This document shows positions 50,249-61,376 of a DNA stretch of 64,000 nucleotides, piece after piece (position 1 is the first letter of the stretch; each line of letters opens with the position of its first letter). A program made the translations under genes and the position numbers. The stretch covers positions 475,327-539,326 of the forward strand of contig NZ_JAQQPZ010000001.1 of the NCBI RefSeq assembly GCF_028750675.1, read 5' to 3'. This DNA is from Shewanella metallivivens (GTDB lineage Bacteria > Pseudomonadota > Gammaproteobacteria > Enterobacterales > Shewanellaceae). Under the pieces are notes generated by a model. It saw only the letters and a program-made list of their open reading frames with translations, searched no databases and had not been told where the DNA came from.

Positions 50249-52285
50249 CTATTTGACTCGCATACCCGGTTGCGCGCCTTCATGGGGCTCTAAAATAAAC
50301 AGGTCTTTACCGCCAGGTCCTGCGGCTAATACCATACCTTCAGAGTCACCAAACTTCATGGTGCGAGGGGCAAGGTTGGCAACCATCACCGTTAATTTAC
50401 CTTCCAAGTCTTCAGGCGCGTAGGCAGATTTTATCCCCGCAAACACTTGTTTGGTTTTACCACCTAAATCAAGTTCAAGGCGCAATAACTTATTGGCTTT
50501 TTCGATGTGTTCAGCTTTGCTGATCCGTGCAATACGCAAATCAATTTTAGCAAAATCATCGAAAGTGATTTCTGGGCTAATGGGGTCTTGCGCTAATTGA
50601 TCAACCGCTTGCTTAGGCGCTGGTGCTTGCGTTGCTTGTAAGTTCTCTTTTGACGCTTCGATAATGGCTTCAACATTTTTCATGTCGATACGTTGCATTA
50701 AGGCTTTAAACGGCGCAATTTCATGGCCAGATAAGTCTTGCGCTAGATTATCCCATGTTAGTGTGAGCTGCAGAAAGCCTTCTACATCTTGAGCAAGTTT
50801 TGGCAACACAGGTTTAAGGTAGGTGACCAAAATACGGAACAAGTTAAGTGCATTACTGCACACTTGATGCGCTTCTTCTTGCTTGTCATCTTGTTTTACT
50901 AATTGCCACGGCGCGGCGTCAGCGACATAACCGTTTGCGATGTCGGCTAATGCCATAATTTCACGCATGGCTTTGCCAAACTCGCGGGTTTCGTAAAACT
51001 CTGCAATGGTTTCGCTTTTTGCAAGAAAAGCTTCTGTCAGGCTGGTGTCAGCGACTTTGGCCAGCTTGCCGTCAAAACGTTTACTGATAAACCCTGCCGT
51101 GCGTGACGCAAGATTAACGAGTTTACCCACTAAATCTGAGTTAACGCGTTGGGCAAAGTCTTCAAGGTTTAAATCTAAGTCATCAATACGGCTATTTAAT
51201 TTAGCTGCATAGTAATAACGCAAATATTCAGGATCTAAATTATCAAGATAAGTACGCGCCTTAATAAACGTGCCTTTAGATTTAGACATTTTTGAACCGT
51301 TTACCGTGACATAGCCATGGGCATAAACACTGGTAGGTTTACGAATACCCGCACCATCTAACATGGCAGGCCAAAATAGGCTATGGAAGTAAACAATGTC
51401 TTTACCGATGAAATGATACACTTCTGCGGTAGAATCGATACCCCAAAAATCATCAAAGTTTAGGTCGTCACGTTTATCACATAAGTTCTTAAATGAACCC
51501 ATGTAACCAATAGGTGCGTCTAACCATACATAAAAGAATTTGCCCGGCGCATCAGGGATCTCAAAACCAAAATATGGGGCATCTCGCGAGATGTCCCATT
51601 GTTGTAGGCCTTGCTCAAACCATTCACCCAGTTTATTGGCCATTTCTTGCTGTAATGAACCCGATTGGATCCACTCTTTCAACATGCCTTCAAATGCAGG
51701 TAGGTCAAAAAAGAAATGTTCAGTGTCTTTCATTACCGGTGTGGCACCTGAAACCGCTGATTTAGGATTAATTAAATCTGTCGTGCTGTAAGTTGCACCG
51801 CAGTTATCGCAGTTGTCGCCGTATTGATCTTCAGACTTACACTTTGGGCAGGTGCCTTTAACAAAACGGTCTGGCAAAAACATGTTTTTTTCAGGGTCGT
51901 AAAGTTGTGAGATGGTTTTGGTTTTAATGTAACCCGCATCACGTAACTTTAAATAGATGTCGTTGGCTAATACACGGTTTTCATCGCTATGGGTGCTGTG
52001 AAAATTATCAAATTGGATATTGAAGTCAGCGAAATCTTGTTGATGCTCTTTTTGCACTTGAGCAATCATTTCTTCAGGTGTGATCCCCATTTGCTGAGCT
52101 TTGAGCATAATCGGCGTGCCGTGAGCATCATCTGCACAAATGTAGTGGCATTCATGACCACGTAACTTTTGGAAACGAGACCAAATATCCGTTTGGATAT
52201 ATTCAAGCATGTGACCCAAATGGATTGGACCGTTAGCGTAAGGTAGGGCACTTGTGACCAGTATTTTTCGCTGTGATGTTGTCAT
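50249..52285 (-). CDS. metG: methionyl-tRNA synthetase
   Basis: 678-aa class I synthetase. The HIGH motif is PIHLGH near residue 20; zinc knuckle CPKC...CDNCG near 150; KMSKS in [11 protein letters not shown] near 335. The C-terminal tRNA-binding OB domain ([14 protein letters not shown]...) makes it the dimeric type. It diverges from apbC, as in E. coli (metG/mrp), with 155 bp between starts. Confidence 0.98.
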   Translation of the reverse strand: MTTSQRKILVTSALPYANGPIHLGHMLEYIQTDIWSRFQKLRGHECHYICADDAHGTPIMLKAQQMGITPEEMIAQVQKEHQQDFADFNIQFDNFHSTHSDENRVLANDIYLKLRDAGYIKTKTISQLYDPEKNMFLPDRFVKGTCPKCKSEDQYGDNCDNCGATYSTTDLINPKSAVSGATPVMKDTEHFFFDLPAFEGMLKEWIQSGSLQQEMANKLGEWFEQGLQQWDISRDAPYFGFEIPDAPGKFFYVWLDAPIGYMGSFKNLCDKRDDLNFDDFWGIDSTAEVYHFIGKDIVYFHSLFWPAMLDGAGIRKPTSVYAHGYVTVNGSKMSKSKGTFIKARTYLDNLDPEYLRYYYAAKLNSRIDDLDLNLEDFAQRVNSDLVGKLVNLASRTAGFISKRFDGKLAKVADTSLTEAFLAKSETIAEFYETREFGKAMREIMALADIANGYVADAAPWQLVKQDDKQEEAHQVCSNALNLFRILVTYLKPVLPKLAQDVEGFLQLTLTWDNLAQDLSGHEIAPFKALMQRIDMKNVEAIIEASKENLQATQAPAPKQAVDQLAQDPISPEITFDDFAKIDLRIARISKAEHIEKANKLLRLELDLGGKTKQVFAGIKSAYAPEDLEGKLTVMVANLAPRTMKFGDSEGMVLAAGPGGKDLFILEPHEGAQPGMRVK

Positions 52286-52440
52286 GTTATCTCTATATCA
52301 AATTACACTCAAAATATGCTCCAATCCTAACCGATTGACTTAAATTTTTCATCAAAACATGACTTAAAAAGCGTATTAATCGCTATTTTTTTACTAAGTT
52401 CTGATACACTTGTAAAAATTTCACGTTTGGAGCTGCGGTT

Positions 52441-53556
52441 TTGATTAAAACGCATACAAATTATCAATTAAGTGATGAATTACTATCACCTGTTTTAGAT
52501 ATTTTAGAGGCCTTTGTTGATCCTTATCTGAAAAAAGGCTTAGTGTCAGCCGAGTGTGTTAGTTCGCTGGCAATATCGGGTAAACGTTTACAATTAGGTC
52601 TCGTTTATCCTTATCCCTGTATGACGCAATATCGTGATACTGTTATGGCGATAACCAATCGTTTAGCGGTATTAGATGCCATTGACGAAGTTGAATGTGA
52701 AATCGATTTCCAACCTCGTGTTTATTCAGCCCTGCCTGCCATTCCTCCTATTCCAAACGTTAAGCAAGTGATTGCCGTTGCCTCTGGTAAAGGTGGTGTG
52801 GGTAAATCAACTACGGCTGTTAATCTTGCATTAGCGTTAAAAGCTGAAGGCGCAGAAGTGGGCATTTTAGATGCCGACATTTACGGACCTTCGATTCCGC
52901 TAATGTTGGGGATCCCTAATTTTCGCCCGCAATCGCCAGACGGCAAGCACATGACGGCAGCATCTGCCCACGGTATTTCAGCCCAGTCAATTGGTTTTAT
53001 GCTTAGCGGTGATGAAGCTGCTGTATGGCGAGGACCTATGGCTGCTGGAGCATTAGCTCAGCTTTTAAATGAAACTCAATGGCCTGAGCTTGATTATTTA
53101 ATTATCGATATGCCACCTGGAACCGGTGACATTCAACTTACCTTATCGCAAAAAGTCCCTGTAAGCGGTGCCGTGATTGTAACAACTCCACAAGACATCG
53201 CCTTAGCGGATGCGAAAAAGGGTATCACTATGTTCAGTAAAGTGAACATTCCGGTATTGGGTATTATTGAAAATATGAGTTTTCATTTATGCCCAGAATG
53301 CGGCCATAAAGAACACCCATTTGGGACTCATGGCGGCAGCCAAATAGCCCAAAGGTACAATGTGCCATTATTAGGTGCATTACCACTGCATATTAATATT
53401 CGTGAATCTATGGATAACGGCGCTCCAAGTGTGATCAGTGAGCCAGAAAGTGAAGTGTCAGGGATATATCGCGAAATTGCTCGTAAATTAGGGGCAGAAT
53501 TAGCACTTCAACAAGTGACATCAACCGTAAACATTAGCATATCAGACGACGAATAA
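52441..53556 (+). CDS. apbC: iron-sulfur cluster carrier protein ApbC (Mrp)
   Basis: 371-aa P-loop NTPase that carries Fe-S clusters to apoproteins. An N-terminal DUF59-like region (about 1-95) precedes the Mrp ATPase with deviant Walker A ASGKGGVGKSTT (about 113), IDMPPGTGDIQLTL and the cluster-holding CPECGHKEHPFG. Not related to the Mrp antiporter. The start is TTG at 52441 with GGAG 8 nt upstream. First gene of a long plus-strand run; 9 bp before udk. Confidence 0.95.
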   Translation: MIKTHTNYQLSDELLSPVLDILEAFVDPYLKKGLVSAECVSSLAISGKRLQLGLVYPYPCMTQYRDTVMAITNRLAVLDAIDEVECEIDFQPRVYSALPAIPPIPNVKQVIAVASGKGGVGKSTTAVNLALALKAEGAEVGILDADIYGPSIPLMLGIPNFRPQSPDGKHMTAASAHGISAQSIGFMLSGDEAAVWRGPMAAGALAQLLNETQWPELDYLIIDMPPGTGDIQLTLSQKVPVSGAVIVTTPQDIALADAKKGITMFSKVNIPVLGIIENMSFHLCPECGHKEHPFGTHGGSQIAQRYNVPLLGALPLHINIRESMDNGAPSVISEPESEVSGIYREIARKLGAELALQQVTSTVNISISDDE

Positions 53557-53565
53557 GGTTAAGAG

Positions 53566-54204
53566 ATGAATTCTCAGCAGTGTGTCATAATTGGGATCGC
53601 CGGTGCATCGGCTTCAGGTAAAAGTTTAATTGCCAAAACCATTTTTGAAGAATTGTGTAGTGATTTAGGCACAAATCAAATTGGTGTTATTAATGAAGAT
53701 GCCTACTACCGTGATCAAAGTCATATGACCATGGATGAACGCGTTAAAACAAATTATGACCATCCGAAAGCGTTAGACCATCAGCTATTAGCGACTCATC
53801 TAACCCAACTTAAACAAGGTGAAGCTGTTCATATTCCTTGTTATAGCTACACTGAGCATACTCGGACCAGTGAAACACTTGTCATGCAACCTAAAAAAGT
53901 CATTATTTTAGAAGGGATCTTATTATTAACCGATCCTAAATTACGTGATTTAATGGATGCGACGGTGTTTATGGACACTCCACTGGATATTTGTTTCCTT
54001 CGCCGTTTAACCCGTGACGTTGCAGAACGTGGAAGAACCATGGAGTCGGTCATTTCGCAATATAAAAAAACCGTGCGCCCAATGTTTTTACAGTTCATTG
54101 AACCTTCTAAACAATATGCTGACATTATAGTGCCTCGTGGCGGTAAAAACCGTATCGCCACTGATATTTTAAAGGCCAGAATACAGCACTTATTGGCCAA
54201 ATAG
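53566..54204 (+). CDS. udk: uridine kinase
   Basis: 212-aa kinase that phosphorylates uridine and cytidine with ATP or GTP (pyrimidine salvage). P-loop GASASGKS near residue 15; [16 protein letters not shown] and [13 protein letters not shown] motifs are typical; [15 protein letters not shown] is the Walker B area. Neighbours dcd and apbC match the E. coli order. Confidence 0.96.
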   Translation: MNSQQCVIIGIAGASASGKSLIAKTIFEELCSDLGTNQIGVINEDAYYRDQSHMTMDERVKTNYDHPKALDHQLLATHLTQLKQGEAVHIPCYSYTEHTRTSETLVMQPKKVIILEGILLLTDPKLRDLMDATVFMDTPLDICFLRRLTRDVAERGRTMESVISQYKKTVRPMFLQFIEPSKQYADIIVPRGGKNRIATDILKARIQHLLAK

Positions 54205-54226
54205 CCTTTCAGGGAGAAAGTGCAGT

Positions 54227-54811
54227 ATGCGTTTAACAGATATTGAAATTGAACAGTGTTTAGATAATGGCTCGATTATTATCGAGCCACGCCCTTGCAT
54301 TGATGCTATATCGGGAGTCAGTGTTGATGTCCGTTTAGGCAGCCAATTTCGAGTCTTCGAAGATCATACTGCACCTTACATTGATTTAAGTGGCCCAAGT
54401 GCAGAAATGCAGTTGGCACTTGATCGTGTGATGAGTGATAAAATCGATATTACCGATAATAACGCTTTTTTTCTCCACCCAGGTGAATTAGCGCTGGCGA
54501 TAACTTTTGAAAGTGTCACCTTACCGCCAGATATTGTAGGTTGGTTAGATGGACGCTCATCTTTGGCTCGTTTAGGCTTGATGGTTCACGTGACTGCGCA
54601 TCGAATCGATCCCGGTTGGCAAGGTAAAATTGTATTAGAGATATACAACAGTGGTAAATTGCCGCTAGCACTTCGCCCTGGTATGACAATTGGCGCACTT
54701 AACTTTGAGCGTTTAAGTTCACCCGTTGCGCGACCCTACAACACTCGCAAAAACGCCAAGTACAAAGATCAGCAAGACGCTGTAGCTAGCCGGATCAGCC
54801 AGGACAAATAA
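54227..54811 (+). CDS. dcd: dCTP deaminase
   Basis: 194-aa enzyme that converts dCTP to dUTP for thymidylate synthesis. Signature [22 protein letters not shown] (split here: catalytic Glu in VLEIYNSG and the RxSSxAR loop) and [19 protein letters not shown] are present. The stop (TAA) overlaps the pabC start by one base. Confidence 0.97.
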   Translation: MRLTDIEIEQCLDNGSIIIEPRPCIDAISGVSVDVRLGSQFRVFEDHTAPYIDLSGPSAEMQLALDRVMSDKIDITDNNAFFLHPGELALAITFESVTLPPDIVGWLDGRSSLARLGLMVHVTAHRIDPGWQGKIVLEIYNSGKLPLALRPGMTIGALNFERLSSPVARPYNTRKNAKYKDQQDAVASRISQDK

Positions 54812-55644
54812 TGGCAATGGTGTGGGTTAACCAAGTAGCGAATAGCACTGTCAGTCCTTTTGACCGCGGATTGGCATACGGTGATGGCGTGTTTGCAACA
54901 ATGCGTACTGCGTCGGCTAATCAGACTGCGGCGGTTTTGTTTATTGACAATCACCTGTCGCGCTTGCAACAAAGTTGTTTGCGATTAGGAATGCATTGGC
55001 AAGCAAGCGATGCATTAGTCAGTCAGCTCTTGTCTTTAGCAACACAATACCCTCAACATTGTATTAAATTACTCCTTACTCGTGGTGAGGGTGGGCGTGG
55101 CTATCAAGCGCCAGCACAACCCCAAATCAATGAAATCGTCAGTGTTACTGCTATTCCTGAGCATTATTATCAATGGCAGCAACAAGGGATTGCACTCGCA
55201 TTATCGCCCATTACACTTGCTCGCCAACCGTTACTGGCAGGCATGAAACACCTTAACCGATTGGAACAAGTCCTAATTAAGTCACAATCCTTGGTAGCCA
55301 AGACCCAAGATTGGCTGGTATGTGATACAGATGGTTGGGTGATAGAATCATCAATGGCAAATATCTTTGCGATTATTAATGGCAAGGTAGTGACTCCAGC
55401 AATAACACATGCAGGGGTCAGTGGGGTGATGCGCGAACAATTTATCGATGCATTGCTTCAAGATGGCTTTGAGGTGATGGTTAAACCGATGCGTTATGGA
55501 GATATTACTGCGGCTGAACATATCGTTATTACAAACAGTTTATTTGGTGTGGTTGATGTACACACCATTGATCAATGTCAATTTAGCCGTTGGACGCACA
55601 CGTCGCGATTCAGGCACATTTTGAGTGTAAATTTACCATCATGA
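54811..55644 (+). CDS. pabC: 4-amino-4-deoxychorismate lyase
   Basis: 277-aa PLP enzyme of the branched-chain aminotransferase fold. It releases pyruvate to give 4-aminobenzoate for folate. Active Lys lies in GMKHLNRLEQVLI; early DRGLAYGDGVF motif; SSMANIF and GVSGVMR later. It begins a pabC-mltG-tmk-holB-pilZ-tatD run common in gammaproteobacteria. The AGGA ribosome-binding site lies inside the dcd end. Confidence 0.94.
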   Translation: MAMVWVNQVANSTVSPFDRGLAYGDGVFATMRTASANQTAAVLFIDNHLSRLQQSCLRLGMHWQASDALVSQLLSLATQYPQHCIKLLLTRGEGGRGYQAPAQPQINEIVSVTAIPEHYYQWQQQGIALALSPITLARQPLLAGMKHLNRLEQVLIKSQSLVAKTQDWLVCDTDGWVIESSMANIFAIINGKVVTPAITHAGVSGVMREQFIDALLQDGFEVMVKPMRYGDITAAEHIVITNSLFGVVDVHTIDQCQFSRWTHTSRFRHILSVNLPS

Positions 55645-56654
55645 TTAAAACAATAACAACACGATTATTGGCAAGTTTAATTCCACTATTTGCTCTTGTT
55701 TGCCTTGGTGGCTACTGGTTTGCTAGTAACTTAATCGCTTTTCAAAAACAACCTTTAAAGCTCGAGCAAGTCCAAGCATTCAATGTTGAGGCCGGAACTT
55801 CTATTATCAAACTAGCACAACAATTAGAACAACTTTCGTTGATAACAGACAGTTGGAAAGTTAAGTATTTGGTTAAATTGGAGCCTAAACTAGCACAAAT
55901 AAAAACTGGCTATTATCAACTTATCCCAGGTGACACTCTCGAGAGCGTGTTTCAGCGTTTTCGATTAGGCCAAGAGGCGGTATTTAGTGTCACCCTAATT
56001 GAAGGGAAATCAATTAAAGAGTGGCAACAAGCATTAGCAAAAAGTGAGCATTTAATTGTCGGTAATGACGACTTTAACCAGGTGTTATTGGCAAATGGTG
56101 ACAGTTCGGGTTTACCTGAGGGTAAGTTTTATCCTGAAACATTTCACTATCATGCCGGTGATAACGTTCAAACGGTGTTGCAACGCAGTTTTGACATGAT
56201 GCAAATGAGTCTCAAGCAAGCATGGGCCGGGCGTGATGAAGATTTGGCATTAAGCTCACCTTATGAATTGTTGATTATTGCATCCATTATTGAAAAAGAA
56301 ACCGGCAAGCCAGAAGAACGCGATTGGGTGTCAGCGGTCTTTAACAATCGCCTTAAAAAGGGGATGCGTTTACAAACTGACCCGACAGTGATTTATGGTA
56401 TGGGCGAGCGCTATAAAGGCAACATTACGCGTAAAGACTTGCGTGAAGCGACGGCATTTAATACCTACAAAATAGATGGGCTACCGCCAACCCCGATAGC
56501 AGCACCGAGTCGTGCATCGTTATTTGCCGCAGCAAACCCAGCGAAAGTTAATTATTTATATTTTGTGTCGCGTAATGACGGTAGCCACGTATTTTCATCG
56601 ACATTAAAAGCGCATAACAAAGCGGTAAACGAATTTCAGAGAAAAAGAAAATGA
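55641..56654 (+). CDS. mltG: endolytic murein transglycosylase MltG
   Basis: 337-aa membrane-anchored enzyme that cuts nascent glycan strands. One N-terminal membrane helix (about 8-28), a LysM-like region and the YceG catalytic domain with Glu218 in [12 protein letters not shown]. The frame opens at 55590, but ATG at 55641 overlaps the pabC TGA (ATGA) and begins the normal protein ([10 protein letters not shown]). It is followed by tmk with a 4-bp overlap. Confidence 0.96.
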   Translation: MIKTITTRLLASLIPLFALVCLGGYWFASNLIAFQKQPLKLEQVQAFNVEAGTSIIKLAQQLEQLSLITDSWKVKYLVKLEPKLAQIKTGYYQLIPGDTLESVFQRFRLGQEAVFSVTLIEGKSIKEWQQALAKSEHLIVGNDDFNQVLLANGDSSGLPEGKFYPETFHYHAGDNVQTVLQRSFDMMQMSLKQAWAGRDEDLALSSPYELLIIASIIEKETGKPEERDWVSAVFNNRLKKGMRLQTDPTVIYGMGERYKGNITRKDLREATAFNTYKIDGLPPTPIAAPSRASLFAAANPAKVNYLYFVSRNDGSHVFSSTLKAHNKAVNEFQRKRK

Positions 56655-57298
56655 TGAGCCAAGTAGGAAAATTTATCGTTATTGAAGGGCTAGAGGGCGC
56701 TGGGAAATCCAGTGCTGTTGCACTTGTTAATGATTTAATACAACAACATACCGGTCAAGCACCGGTGTGTACTCGTGAGCCTGGTGGTACACCATTGGCC
56801 GAAAAAATGCGTGATTTGGTCAAAATTGCAGACGAAACTGACCCGCTTTGCGATGAGGCTGAATGTTTACTTATTTATGCCGCTCGAACGCAACTCATTG
56901 CTAACGTGATTAAACCGGCACTTGCTAAGGGACAGTGGGTGTTAGGTGACCGTCATAACCTATCATCTCTCGCTTATCAAGGCGGCGGCCGAGGGTTAAT
57001 GCCGTTAGTTAAAGCGGTAAGCGATGCATGTCTTGGTCGTTTTAAACCTGACTTTACCCTGTATTTAGATATTGACCCAAAGCTTGGACTTACTCGTGCA
57101 GCTAACCGCGGTGAATTAGATAGGATTGAGCAGCAAGCCATTGCGTTTTTTGAACGGGCCAGACAAACTTATTTACAGTTGGCAGCACAAGATGACAGTA
57201 TTGTTGTCATTGATGCGAGTCAACCGATAGATAAAGTGCATCAAGATATTCGCATGCAATTGCAACAAAGTTTACCTATGTTGCACCACAAAGCTTAG
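56651..57298 (+). CDS. tmk: thymidylate kinase
   Basis: 215-aa enzyme that phosphorylates dTMP to dTDP. P-loop [10 protein letters not shown]; the DR(H/Y) motif [17 protein letters not shown] and the LID segment are typical. Starts with two ATGs in a row (56651 and 56654), the first overlapping the mltG stop. Confidence 0.97.
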   Translation: MMSQVGKFIVIEGLEGAGKSSAVALVNDLIQQHTGQAPVCTREPGGTPLAEKMRDLVKIADETDPLCDEAECLLIYAARTQLIANVIKPALAKGQWVLGDRHNLSSLAYQGGGRGLMPLVKAVSDACLGRFKPDFTLYLDIDPKLGLTRAANRGELDRIEQQAIAFFERARQTYLQLAAQDDSIVVIDASQPIDKVHQDIRMQLQQSLPMLHHKA

Positions 57299-57324
57299 CT
57301 CTCGCGCTAAAGGACATTATTGAC

Positions 57325-58314
57325 ATGAGCGATTATCAATTAGCACAACTCCCTTGGTTAGCCGATGCGCACCAACGTTTTGTGGATGTGCATTATCGCG
57401 GAAAAAACAGTCATGCTCATTTGATTAATGTCGACAATGCTTTAGGCGGGATGATTTTGGCTAAAGCTTGTGCTGAAACGGTGTTGTGTGAACAATTGAC
57501 TCCCGTTGGCGCCTGCGGCCAATGTAAAAGCTGTCTATTGTTAAGTGCCAATAGTCATCCTGATCTACATGTTGTTAAGCCTGATGGGAATCAAATTAAA
57601 GTCGATCAAATTAGGCAGTTGTGCCAATCATTAACTCAGACGGCTCAGCAAGGTGGTGCAAGGGTTGCATTGATCACCGATGTAGAGCGACTTAATATTG
57701 CCGCGGCTAATGCTTTACTTAAAACGTTAGAAGAACCGGGTAATGACGTGGTATTGATTTTACAAACTAATCGAACATCACAACTGCTTCCGACTATTAC
57801 TAGCCGCTGCCAAACGCTGGCTTTTAATACGCCAGACAAGCACCAAATCCTGCAATGGTTAGCTCAACAACATTTGTTGCCTGCTGCAAATGAGCAGGGT
57901 AAAAGTCATGATGTCACTTGGTGTTTAAGTGTCGTCGGTGGGCCATTGTCTTTGGCCGAGAGTTTACGGAGTAAACATTACCAACAATTGTTAACGTACC
58001 GACAAGATTGGGCTCAAAGTTTAAAAAAAGGACATTTAACCAACAGTTTATTATCATTGTCAGAACAACAAATTGTTGATGCACTTAATGTTTTGTATTT
58101 GTACTTACGCCAATATGTGTTAAAAAGTAATAGTAAGGTGCAGTTGCAAGATAAGCCGTCTTTACAATTGAACCCATTGGTGCAAGGTAAGTTAATTGAA
58201 TTCGCAGGGACTGTGATGCAGATGTGCCAAAAGCTGCAAACCATGCCAAGCATTAATACACAGGCTTTATGCCAACAATATATCCTCACGTTTAAGCAGA
58301 TTATAAACGGATAA
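57325..58314 (+). CDS. holB: DNA polymerase III subunit delta prime
   Basis: 329-aa clamp-loader subunit. The zinc-binding cysteines (CEQLTPVGACGQCKSC) and the conserved LIDTV-like Walker B area (VALITDVERLN), plus NALLKTLEEPGNDVVLIL and SRC sensor, fit delta prime. No functional Walker A, as expected. It is 26 bp after tmk, the standard neighbour. Confidence 0.95.
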   Translation: MSDYQLAQLPWLADAHQRFVDVHYRGKNSHAHLINVDNALGGMILAKACAETVLCEQLTPVGACGQCKSCLLLSANSHPDLHVVKPDGNQIKVDQIRQLCQSLTQTAQQGGARVALITDVERLNIAAANALLKTLEEPGNDVVLILQTNRTSQLLPTITSRCQTLAFNTPDKHQILQWLAQQHLLPAANEQGKSHDVTWCLSVVGGPLSLAESLRSKHYQQLLTYRQDWAQSLKKGHLTNSLLSLSEQQIVDALNVLYLYLRQYVLKSNSKVQLQDKPSLQLNPLVQGKLIEFAGTVMQMCQKLQTMPSINTQALCQQYILTFKQIING

Positions 58315-58360
58315 TGCTAAACGAAACTTTAACTCTTTTACGGAATAGAAAGAATTACTT

Positions 58361-58687
58361 ATGGTCGATCTTGTAGTCAACTACGATAATATACATAAGC
58401 TTTATCGTGCATACATGCCATTTATTAAACCGGCAGGCTTATTTATTTCGACTACAGAAAGTCATTATTTAGGTCAAGAATTGACTATTTCTTATCGTTT
58501 ACCTAATGCTACCCAAGCTAATGAGTTTCAAGGCACTGTCGTATGGATTAACCCATTAGGTGCATCAGGCGGACGTCCGGCGGGAATTGGTGTTAAAATT
58601 AAAACGGATGTAGAAAGTCATAAACACCATATCGAAAAATTATTATCAAGCGAACTGTCTTCGAGCGATTTGACCTGTACCATGTAG
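58361..58687 (+). CDS. PilZ-domain protein
   Basis: 108-aa single PilZ domain of the type found after holB in pseudomonads and related bacteria, where it is needed for type IV pilus assembly. It has the ending GRPAGIGVKIK but lacks the RxxxR and [D/N]xSxxG c-di-GMP-binding motifs, as does Pseudomonas PilZ. It lies 46 bp after holB and 55 bp before tatD. Confidence 0.85.
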   Translation: MVDLVVNYDNIHKLYRAYMPFIKPAGLFISTTESHYLGQELTISYRLPNATQANEFQGTVVWINPLGASGGRPAGIGVKIKTDVESHKHHIEKLLSSELSSSDLTCTM

Positions 58688-58742
58688 CTAGGTATTCTTG
58701 CGCATCTGATTTAATTGCTAACATTGTTGTGAAAGATTACCC

Positions 58743-59531
58743 ATGCTAATTGATTCCCATTGCCACCTAGACCGCCTAAAAGCGGCTCCTGATACCGCAA
58801 GCCTTCACACCATTATGGACAACGCTAAAGCACAAGGCGTTGATTATTTATTATGTGTCAACGTTCGCCAGCAAGGTTTTGAAGCCATGCGCGATAAAGT
58901 TGCAGCGTTTAATAATGTGTTTTTATCATCTGGTGTGCACCCATTAGATGTACAAGAAGGCTTAAACATTGAAGACATTAAGCGCTTTGCAACCGATCCT
59001 CGGGTCGTTGCCATTGGTGAAACTGGTCTCGATTATTTTTATTCAAATGACACCAAAGCACTGCAACAACAGTGTTTTGAACAGCAAATTGCACTCGCGG
59101 TTGAAGTCAACAAACCGTTAATCGTTCATACGCGTGATGCTCGAGAAGATACCATCAATATGCTTAAAGCTGGCCATGCAGATAAAGTGGGTGGGGTATT
59201 ACATTGTTTTACTGAAAACTGGGAAATGGCCAAAGCAGCGATTGATTTGGGTTTTTACATTTCAGTTTCTGGCATTGTGACGTTTAAAAATGCCGGTGAG
59301 TTACGTAGCGTCATACGCCAAGTGCCAAAAGACAGATTACTGGTCGAAACCGATTCGCCTTATTTAGCGCCTGTGCCACATCGTGGCCAAGAGAACCAGC
59401 CTGCTTATGTGCGTGATGTTGCTGAATTTGTAGCAGAGCTGCGCGGCGAGAAATTTGATGAGCTGGCTCAATACACCACAGATAACTTCTTTAATCTGTT
59501 TAAAGAGGCTGCCACATTAATCGGTCGTTAA
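58743..59531 (+). CDS. ycfH: TatD-family metal-dependent DNase/hydrolase (YcfH)
   Basis: 262-aa TIM-barrel metal hydrolase. Ligands: DSHCHLD at the start, GETGLDYFY, VHTRDA, HCFTENWE and ETDSPYLAP, all typical of TatD/YcfH. The gene position after holB (as in E. coli tmk-holB-...-ycfH) supports YcfH rather than TatD proper. Substrate is not firmly known; some members are 3'-exonucleases. Ends the operon; the hairpin that follows has its T-run on the other strand. Confidence 0.93.
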   Translation: MLIDSHCHLDRLKAAPDTASLHTIMDNAKAQGVDYLLCVNVRQQGFEAMRDKVAAFNNVFLSSGVHPLDVQEGLNIEDIKRFATDPRVVAIGETGLDYFYSNDTKALQQQCFEQQIALAVEVNKPLIVHTRDAREDTINMLKAGHADKVGGVLHCFTENWEMAKAAIDLGFYISVSGIVTFKNAGELRSVIRQVPKDRLLVETDSPYLAPVPHRGQENQPAYVRDVAEFVAELRGEKFDELAQYTTDNFFNLFKEAATLIGR

Positions 59532-59539
59532 AAGCAGAT

Positions 59540-59573
59540 AAAAAAAGACCCAAAACTATCCAATTGTTTTGGG
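59540..59573 (-). terminator. minus-strand Rho-independent terminator
   Basis: On the minus strand CCCAAAAC / GTTTTGGG with a 9-nt loop, followed by TCTTTTTTT. No T-run follows on the plus strand, so it terminates RNA from the rsmF side, 228 nt after the rsmF stop. Confidence 0.75.
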
Positions 59574-59800
59574 CCTAGGGAAAGGGCTCGGTTAAGAGCC
59601 TTGCGCTACTGTGTGGCATCAGACGTATACACTTGCTTTTGTGGAAACAAGTCAATTAATTGTCGATGCCGAATACTCAATGAACTGTGACTAAATTATA
59701 GTCATAGTTCATTGGCTTTGCCTAAAAGATAATCAAAATAGTTTGATCTGGATCGGTTTGGGTGCGCAGTAAGTGTGACCTCAATCGCATTATTGTGTAT
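59540..59800 (-). ncRNA. candidate small RNA or structured 3'UTR of rsmF
   Basis: Minus-strand interval with three hairpins in order: a 14-bp near-perfect inverted repeat ATGAACTGTGACTA / TAGTCATAGTTCAT (59680-59712), GGCTC / GAGCC (59587-59602) and the terminator (59549-59573). That arrangement suits a 3'UTR-derived or independent small RNA. No promoter was identified, and no RNA family was recognised. Confidence 0.3.
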
Positions 59801-61264
59801 TTATAAACTCAAATTAACGTTATCGCGCACTAAATCTCGGGGTAAATTATTTTTGAGTCTATGCCCCAAATGTTTTACCACACCGATAACCACATTATGA
59901 TAACTCACTAACATCTCTCCTTGAGCCGTGTCGGTAAGTTGCTTCTGCATTGCTGCTGAAAAGGTATTACTCGCAATATCCCGGCCCATTAAATAATCTT
60001 GTGCTTGGGTATCTGACAACGTGATACAACGTGGGTTATTACTTGCTTTAGTTGATAACGCAATAATGGCTTCGTGCTTGGCTTTATAGCCTTTTTTGAG
60101 CGTGTCAGCGAGTTTTAGGCCAATACGTTGGAAGCGCATTTTGCCGATCAAAGGCATAAACATCGCCGGAAATAACCAATATTCATCATCGCGAAACATA
60201 ATGATGTCATCTTGAGGTAAATGGATTGCAAATGTGTCGGCAAAATAGTGTTTTAACGCATGCTGCTGCTTCTCAGTTGCGATGGTAAAAGGGAAGTTTT
60301 TTTGTAGTTTAGGTTGTTTTTTTAAACGTTCAACCGAAGCCGTTTTACGCATTTTGGCGACAAAAAAACCTTCACTATCGTAAATCTGTGGCCAAACATG
60401 CAAAAATCCCTCTTTAGTGCAGGCTTTATTGGCGCCATCAAATAGGTTTTCAAGTGAGATAAATTCAACTGCATCAGGATAACGTTGTTGTATAAATTGG
60501 CAAATGTGTTGGTTTTCTAGTTGGCTTAAGGTACAGGTTGAGTAGACCAATGTCCCGCCTGGTTTTAATGCTAAAAATGCCGATTCAATTAAGTCTTTTT
60601 GCGTTTCGCTAATCGCTGTAACATCTTCAATATCCCAATGCTTTAATGCTAGCGGGTCTTTACGAACCGTACCTTCTCCGCCACAGGGCGCATCCAATAA
60701 AATGGCATCAAAAGACTCATACAAATATTCGCCAAATACGCGGCCATCGAAATGGGTTAGGGCGGTATGGCTCGCGCCCATTCTCAGCACATTGGCATGC
60801 AATACTTTGACTCTGCTGGCTGAATATTCATTAGCAACCAATAATCCATTATTTTGCATTAACGCAGCAATTTGAGTGGTTTTAGAGCCTGGGGCAGAGG
60901 CCACATCTAACACACATTCTGGATTCACACTGTCAGAAAATAATGCTGTAGGTGGCAGCATTGAGCTGGCTTCTTGAATATAGAATAACCCTTGTATGTG
61001 CTCAATGGCATTGCCTAATTGCACATCATCTTTACCATCAATCCAAAAGCCATCTGCGCACCAAGGAATGGGCTGCAATTGCCAACCCGCTTGGGTCATT
61101 ATATTGGCAAATTCTGCACTGGATATTTTTAAGGTATTGACCCTTATCGATTTTCGTAATGGTTTATCACATATAGAGATAAACTCATCAAGAGATAAAT
61201 GAGCCGGCAGTTCTTTCTCTATGTGGCTGATAAAGTTTGGGTTTAATTGGACCATAATAATCAA
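59801..61264 (-). CDS. rsmF: 16S rRNA (cytosine(1407)-C5)-methyltransferase RsmF
   Basis: 487-aa m5C methyltransferase. SAM-binding DVASAPGSKTTQIAAL; catalytic cysteines in DAPCGGEG (usually DAPCSGEG; the Ser is Gly here) and YSTCTLS; the N-terminus matches RsmF (RKSIRVNTLKIS; PIPWCADGFWID; GLFYIQEASSMLP). A C-terminal PUA-like part follows. E. coli has letB next to rsmF; here letB is also upstream, with another gene between them on the opposite strand. A second ATG three codons in is possible. Confidence 0.95.
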   Translation of the reverse strand: MIIMVQLNPNFISHIEKELPAHLSLDEFISICDKPLRKSIRVNTLKISSAEFANIMTQAGWQLQPIPWCADGFWIDGKDDVQLGNAIEHIQGLFYIQEASSMLPPTALFSDSVNPECVLDVASAPGSKTTQIAALMQNNGLLVANEYSASRVKVLHANVLRMGASHTALTHFDGRVFGEYLYESFDAILLDAPCGGEGTVRKDPLALKHWDIEDVTAISETQKDLIESAFLALKPGGTLVYSTCTLSQLENQHICQFIQQRYPDAVEFISLENLFDGANKACTKEGFLHVWPQIYDSEGFFVAKMRKTASVERLKKQPKLQKNFPFTIATEKQQHALKHYFADTFAIHLPQDDIIMFRDDEYWLFPAMFMPLIGKMRFQRIGLKLADTLKKGYKAKHEAIIALSTKASNNPRCITLSDTQAQDYLMGRDIASNTFSAAMQKQLTDTAQGEMLVSYHNVVIGVVKHLGHRLKNNLPRDLVRDNVNLSL

Positions 61265-61376
61265 GTTACACTTTATTTAGCAGAATTGTGCAGATCATAA
61301 CACGTAATTGTTACCCCTCAATGCCTATGAATACTGTATATTATGCAAAAATTACGTCTGTGTGTCGGAGTTCAGT

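Noticed and set aside
52441..53556. Subunit of the Mrp antiporter
   Set aside because: Shares only the old name Mrp; the P-loop and CxxC motifs show an Fe-S carrier ATPase.
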